Shown one piece after another: positions 60,801-64,000 of a DNA stretch of 64,000 bases. Made by a program: the position numbers and the translations under genes. Position 1 is the first letter of the stretch, and every line of letters starts with the position of its first letter. The stretch covers positions 582,993 to 646,992 of the forward strand of contig NW_020170403.1 of assembly GCF_000524195.1 (NCBI RefSeq), read 5' to 3'. Below the pieces are notes generated by a model. It searched no databases. It saw nothing but the letters and a program-made list of their open reading frames with translations, and was not told where the DNA came from. This DNA comes from Echinococcus granulosus. Taxonomy: Eukaryota; Platyhelminthes; Cestoda; Cyclophyllidea; Taeniidae.

Positions 60801-63800
60801 GACTGCTCTTAATTTGTCCAATATTCTACCACCTCTAAACGAAGGTGTTGTCAAACAGAATAAGTAATTATTCAACTCCCTTAATTGCTTATACAAACTC
60901 GATGGAATTAGTGACGCCTTAAAGAGTAAAAAACTGTACTTTCCTCTACCAGTCTTTATTTTTACCCGCCTTTCTTATTAAAGCAGTGTTTCAGGTACAT
61001 AAAAGGATCAAATGACTTGGCAAGTGAATTATCTGTTGTCAGTTTGAATCTTTGAAGAAGATATGTCCTCATGGAGCAGGACATTTCCAAGGCATGGGCT
61101 TGACATCTATTTGAAAGGATCGCTACCCTAATGAAGATGGAGAGGACGATAAGGATAGTAAGGAGGTTAAAGGCGACCAGGTAAGTTCAAGAAGTATTTC
61201 GTATTGAACAACACGAGAAAAAAGCTTTTGAAAATATTTTATTCAACACAAGCTACCTGGAAATCCCCTTTTTAATAGGTTTTATGTACAGAAGAAAAAT
61301 TTAGTGTAGTTATAGCCCCTTTGCTATTTATCTATCCACCCATTCCGTATCCGTTCATCCTTCCAACTCACTTTTATTTCCAAACAAAATGTCTATTTCA
61401 CTTCTCGCATGGTCATGGGATTGCCAAACGTTACTTGCAAGAAAATATTATCACAGCTTTGACATTGGAGACAGCGTTAGGAGAACAGGTGGACTGAATA
61501 CGATTTGAGGTAATGTTTTCATTTTAAGGCATGGTATGAGTTTGAGGTCTTGTGTTGTCTCGTAAGAATAAATGCCTTCTCCAATCGACTGGTTCCAGCT
61601 GTCTTTGAAGGGGAAGGTGTTATTCCGCAACTGCGAAGTGTACCGCTTCGATATGAGCAATCCCGCCTGCGATTCATCACAAATACCCACCCGAAATGAT
61701 CATGCTCTTAGGGGACTAAAGTGGAGGCAAGATAGGCGGTGAGCGGGTCGCGGAAGGTTGACCGATTATGCGTTTGTTAGCTTAAAGAGTGTTAAAATGC
61801 AAAAAAACAGCAAATCCTGACTCTGCATTTGTCATTCTGTCAGAAAACGCTCTATTGTTCACGGTCCATTCTTTAAACGGTTGTGTGAAAGAATTGGAGG
61901 TATGATTGACGGATGTCCTGCGAATTGGGTCTATTCGCATGAATTTCACAAATTGCTTTATAATTCACTTCAAAAATTACTTCCAGTTCCCGACCAGTCC
62001 ATCTCAAATTACCTTTTTCATTATCAGTGAGGGAGCGTCTTCCTAATCGCGTTGCATCCTTAAGTGAGCCATCTTTGAAACCGAGTCGGACTGGGTCTAC
62101 ACAGCGGGCGAGTTTAAATTGCATGTGTCGGTAAAGTAAAGGTATTGGAAGAAGTCAGAAAGTAGTAGAGAGCCCAACGAGGAACACTGCATCGATAGAC
62201 TGAGGCACACCTGTCGAAGCTTTGGGAGGCATGCACTGGACTGGTTATTGCGGCACAACGATGTCGCGGAATTTGAAGAGGCTAAGGGAATAACAAAAAT
62301 TAAAAAAATGAATATCTATGCTAGAGCATAACGTATGAGCCTAACAGACCGCATTCTCTATAAATATTTTTTGATTAATATCATAATTTCATTTAAATAT
62401 GTTTATTTTCCATCCACCACTGGAATAACCAGATTTGGGAGACAATTTTCACGCGGATTTTGTGCCACAGCTCCACGTGAAAACGAACCTTCGAGAAAGA
62501 AAAGCGTTTATTTAACTTTAATTGGCATTTTTAAAAGTAAACTCTAAAACCTTTTAAAAAAACTCATTTTCCTCACCCCATGTCGAGATTTTTTCTTTGA
62601 AAGAATAGACAACGTATAACCACTTTTTACGCATCTGCAGCACTCTTTTTGAGGGGAAGATTAGACAATAGTGGATCCTGATTCAAAACTGGGTTGATTG
62701 TTACTTTTCGTTTACTTGGGTATCTCTTCAAATAACATTTTTCAGTTTTGATGTAGTTTCTGGGGCCTTCTAAAACATTCTCCATTGTGGTCGTTGCTTG
62801 CAGGACATTTGAATCTCTCTGTGTTTGTCATAGTCAATGCAACCGTTTTTGAGTTACCTCATGGATGGATTCATTGCCATATCTATCGCAATAAGTTCTT
62901 GGGTGACCGAAAAGTTTCTTCTTTTCTCGATACAGTCTGACATTTAAAATCCGTGAGATGTTGCATATGAATGTTTCGTGAGGCAGTGATAGACATGCGT
63001 CGGTCTTTCGGGATCGTACTCCCCACTGTGGTCCCTACTCCTTACTCTCTACTAACTTTCTCCACATTCCATTAAAACAAATCTTGGTTGCGACTGGTCG
63101 GTGGATCCATGTGATTTCACCTTGCCTGCTTCCTCAACCAAGTTTTATTCGACTTTACAGATGCAAAGACCTATCGATACCGACCAAAATGCGGTAATAA
63201 ATTTCCCATAGATGCAGATTTATCGTATTTTAAGAACAGAAGTAACGAAGCAATTGAATGGCTCCAACATCAGAACTGCGAGAGCAAGTGGCGGCAGCGG
63301 TGGTGGTAGTGGACATCGTTTCGTGACCAACTGACCGACTTGTGGTGGGAAATGGCTGTTGAACTGTCATATCCCATCGTTTGCTCGGCAGGTAGATTTA
63401 TCCTCCCTGTAGATAACAAGGAAAACGCCGTTCTTCCTGGTACAAATAAGGTAGACTTTTTGTAACGATCTCCTCCAGGGAATGAACACTGCCGTACACC
63501 TTTAACGTCATACTTCATTCCGCCATTCAACAATATTTTAATTGCTTTTCCTTTTCGAAAACCCAATGTCGGTCAGACTGTTCCGAAGTGCGGATAATTG
63601 GGGGAAAGATTTGAAGATTCTTGAAGCTTGCCTGCTGATTTAGTCCCTTTTATCTATTTAACATGATAGGTTTATAAAAGAGTAGGTAGTTGGAATATAA
63701 AGCCATTTAATTTAAAGCCTCATGTGCCTTCAATTAGGATACGACCAAGACTTGATTTTATTCTCCTCAACTTGAGGCTAGCAAATGCTAAAAGAAATCG

Positions 63801-64000
63801 TCCACTGGGATTTAAAATAGGGTGTTGGGTGTGTCACAGGTAATACACCAATTCTCTCTATAGTGTGGACACAGTATAACAAAAAAGGCGAAGAATAAAA
63901 GATTGAGTCTTGGATGACAGAAGGCGTGGGAGACAGCGATTTCCCTGAGATCAAGAAGATACAGACCGATAGTAAGTGTGTAAGCATATCAGCATTTTTG

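Larger units (their letters stand above)
55991..64000. other. Unassigned right end
   Basis: No gene assigned. Contains repeat C copy 2, a fragmentary repeat A copy near 57245-57326, and exon-like frames at 63161-63309 (plus) and 61873-62124 (minus) that match no family known to me. Confidence 0.5.

Noticed and set aside
61873..62124. 83-codon minus frame with protein-like composition
   Set aside because: No good splice borders and no family match; possibly chance in 64 kb of six-frame sequence.
1..64000. tRNA, rRNA, CRISPR arrays, bacterial operons, spliced-leader gene
   Set aside because: Scanned by eye for tRNA-like box B (GGTTC) motifs, spaced direct repeats and known spliced-leader starts; nothing convincing was found. 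A covariance-model search would be decisive.

Overview
The window is nuclear DNA of a metazoan. Coding sequence occurs only as short exons with GT-AG borders in matching phase, separated by AT-rich introns of 0.1 to 13 kb, and there are no bacterial-style gene runs. Three animal protein families are recognisable: a beta-arrestin, a synaptobrevin (VAMP) and a FAM161-like protein. The divergent loops, the large AT-rich introns and the old dispersed repeats would suit a parasitic flatworm such as a cestode or trematode. That placement is inference only; no spliced leader, mitochondrial or rRNA marker is visible.

Left part (about 2.6-39.4 kb, minus strand): one very long beta-arrestin gene. Nine strong exons, all in compatible phase, encode about 306 residues, from the N-terminal IFKK phosphate sensor to the C-domain motif NLASST. 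A tentative two-codon first exon lies at 39.44 kb. A tentative next exon at 2.63-2.74 kb has the right phase but is divergent. The usual arrestin C-tail, with its clathrin and AP2 sites, was not found and may be lost or lie beyond the left edge. The introns hold copies of dispersed repeats, two long poly-G runs, a CTG/CAG inverted repeat and two CpG-dense patches, but no convincing nested gene.

Middle part (about 39.9-42.0 kb, plus strand): a synaptobrevin gene placed head-to-head with the arrestin. It has four secure exons: SNARE motif, membrane-proximal part, transmembrane anchor and tail. One of its introns starts with GC instead of GT. A FAM161-like (cilium/centriole-associated) gene follows on the same strand at 43.5-48.2 kb, with three phase-matched exons and a probable fourth that ends in a stop right after the family's PFxF-type motif.

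Right part (48.3-64 kb): no gene could be assigned with confidence. It holds repeat copies, a GC-rich patch at 55.9 kb and a few exon-like open stretches of unknown meaning. At least seven copies of one dispersed repeat (family A here, in both orientations), two of a second (B) and two of a third (C) are scattered through the window. By eye the plus strand changes from A-rich to T-rich near 38.9 kb, close to the point where the direction of transcription changes.
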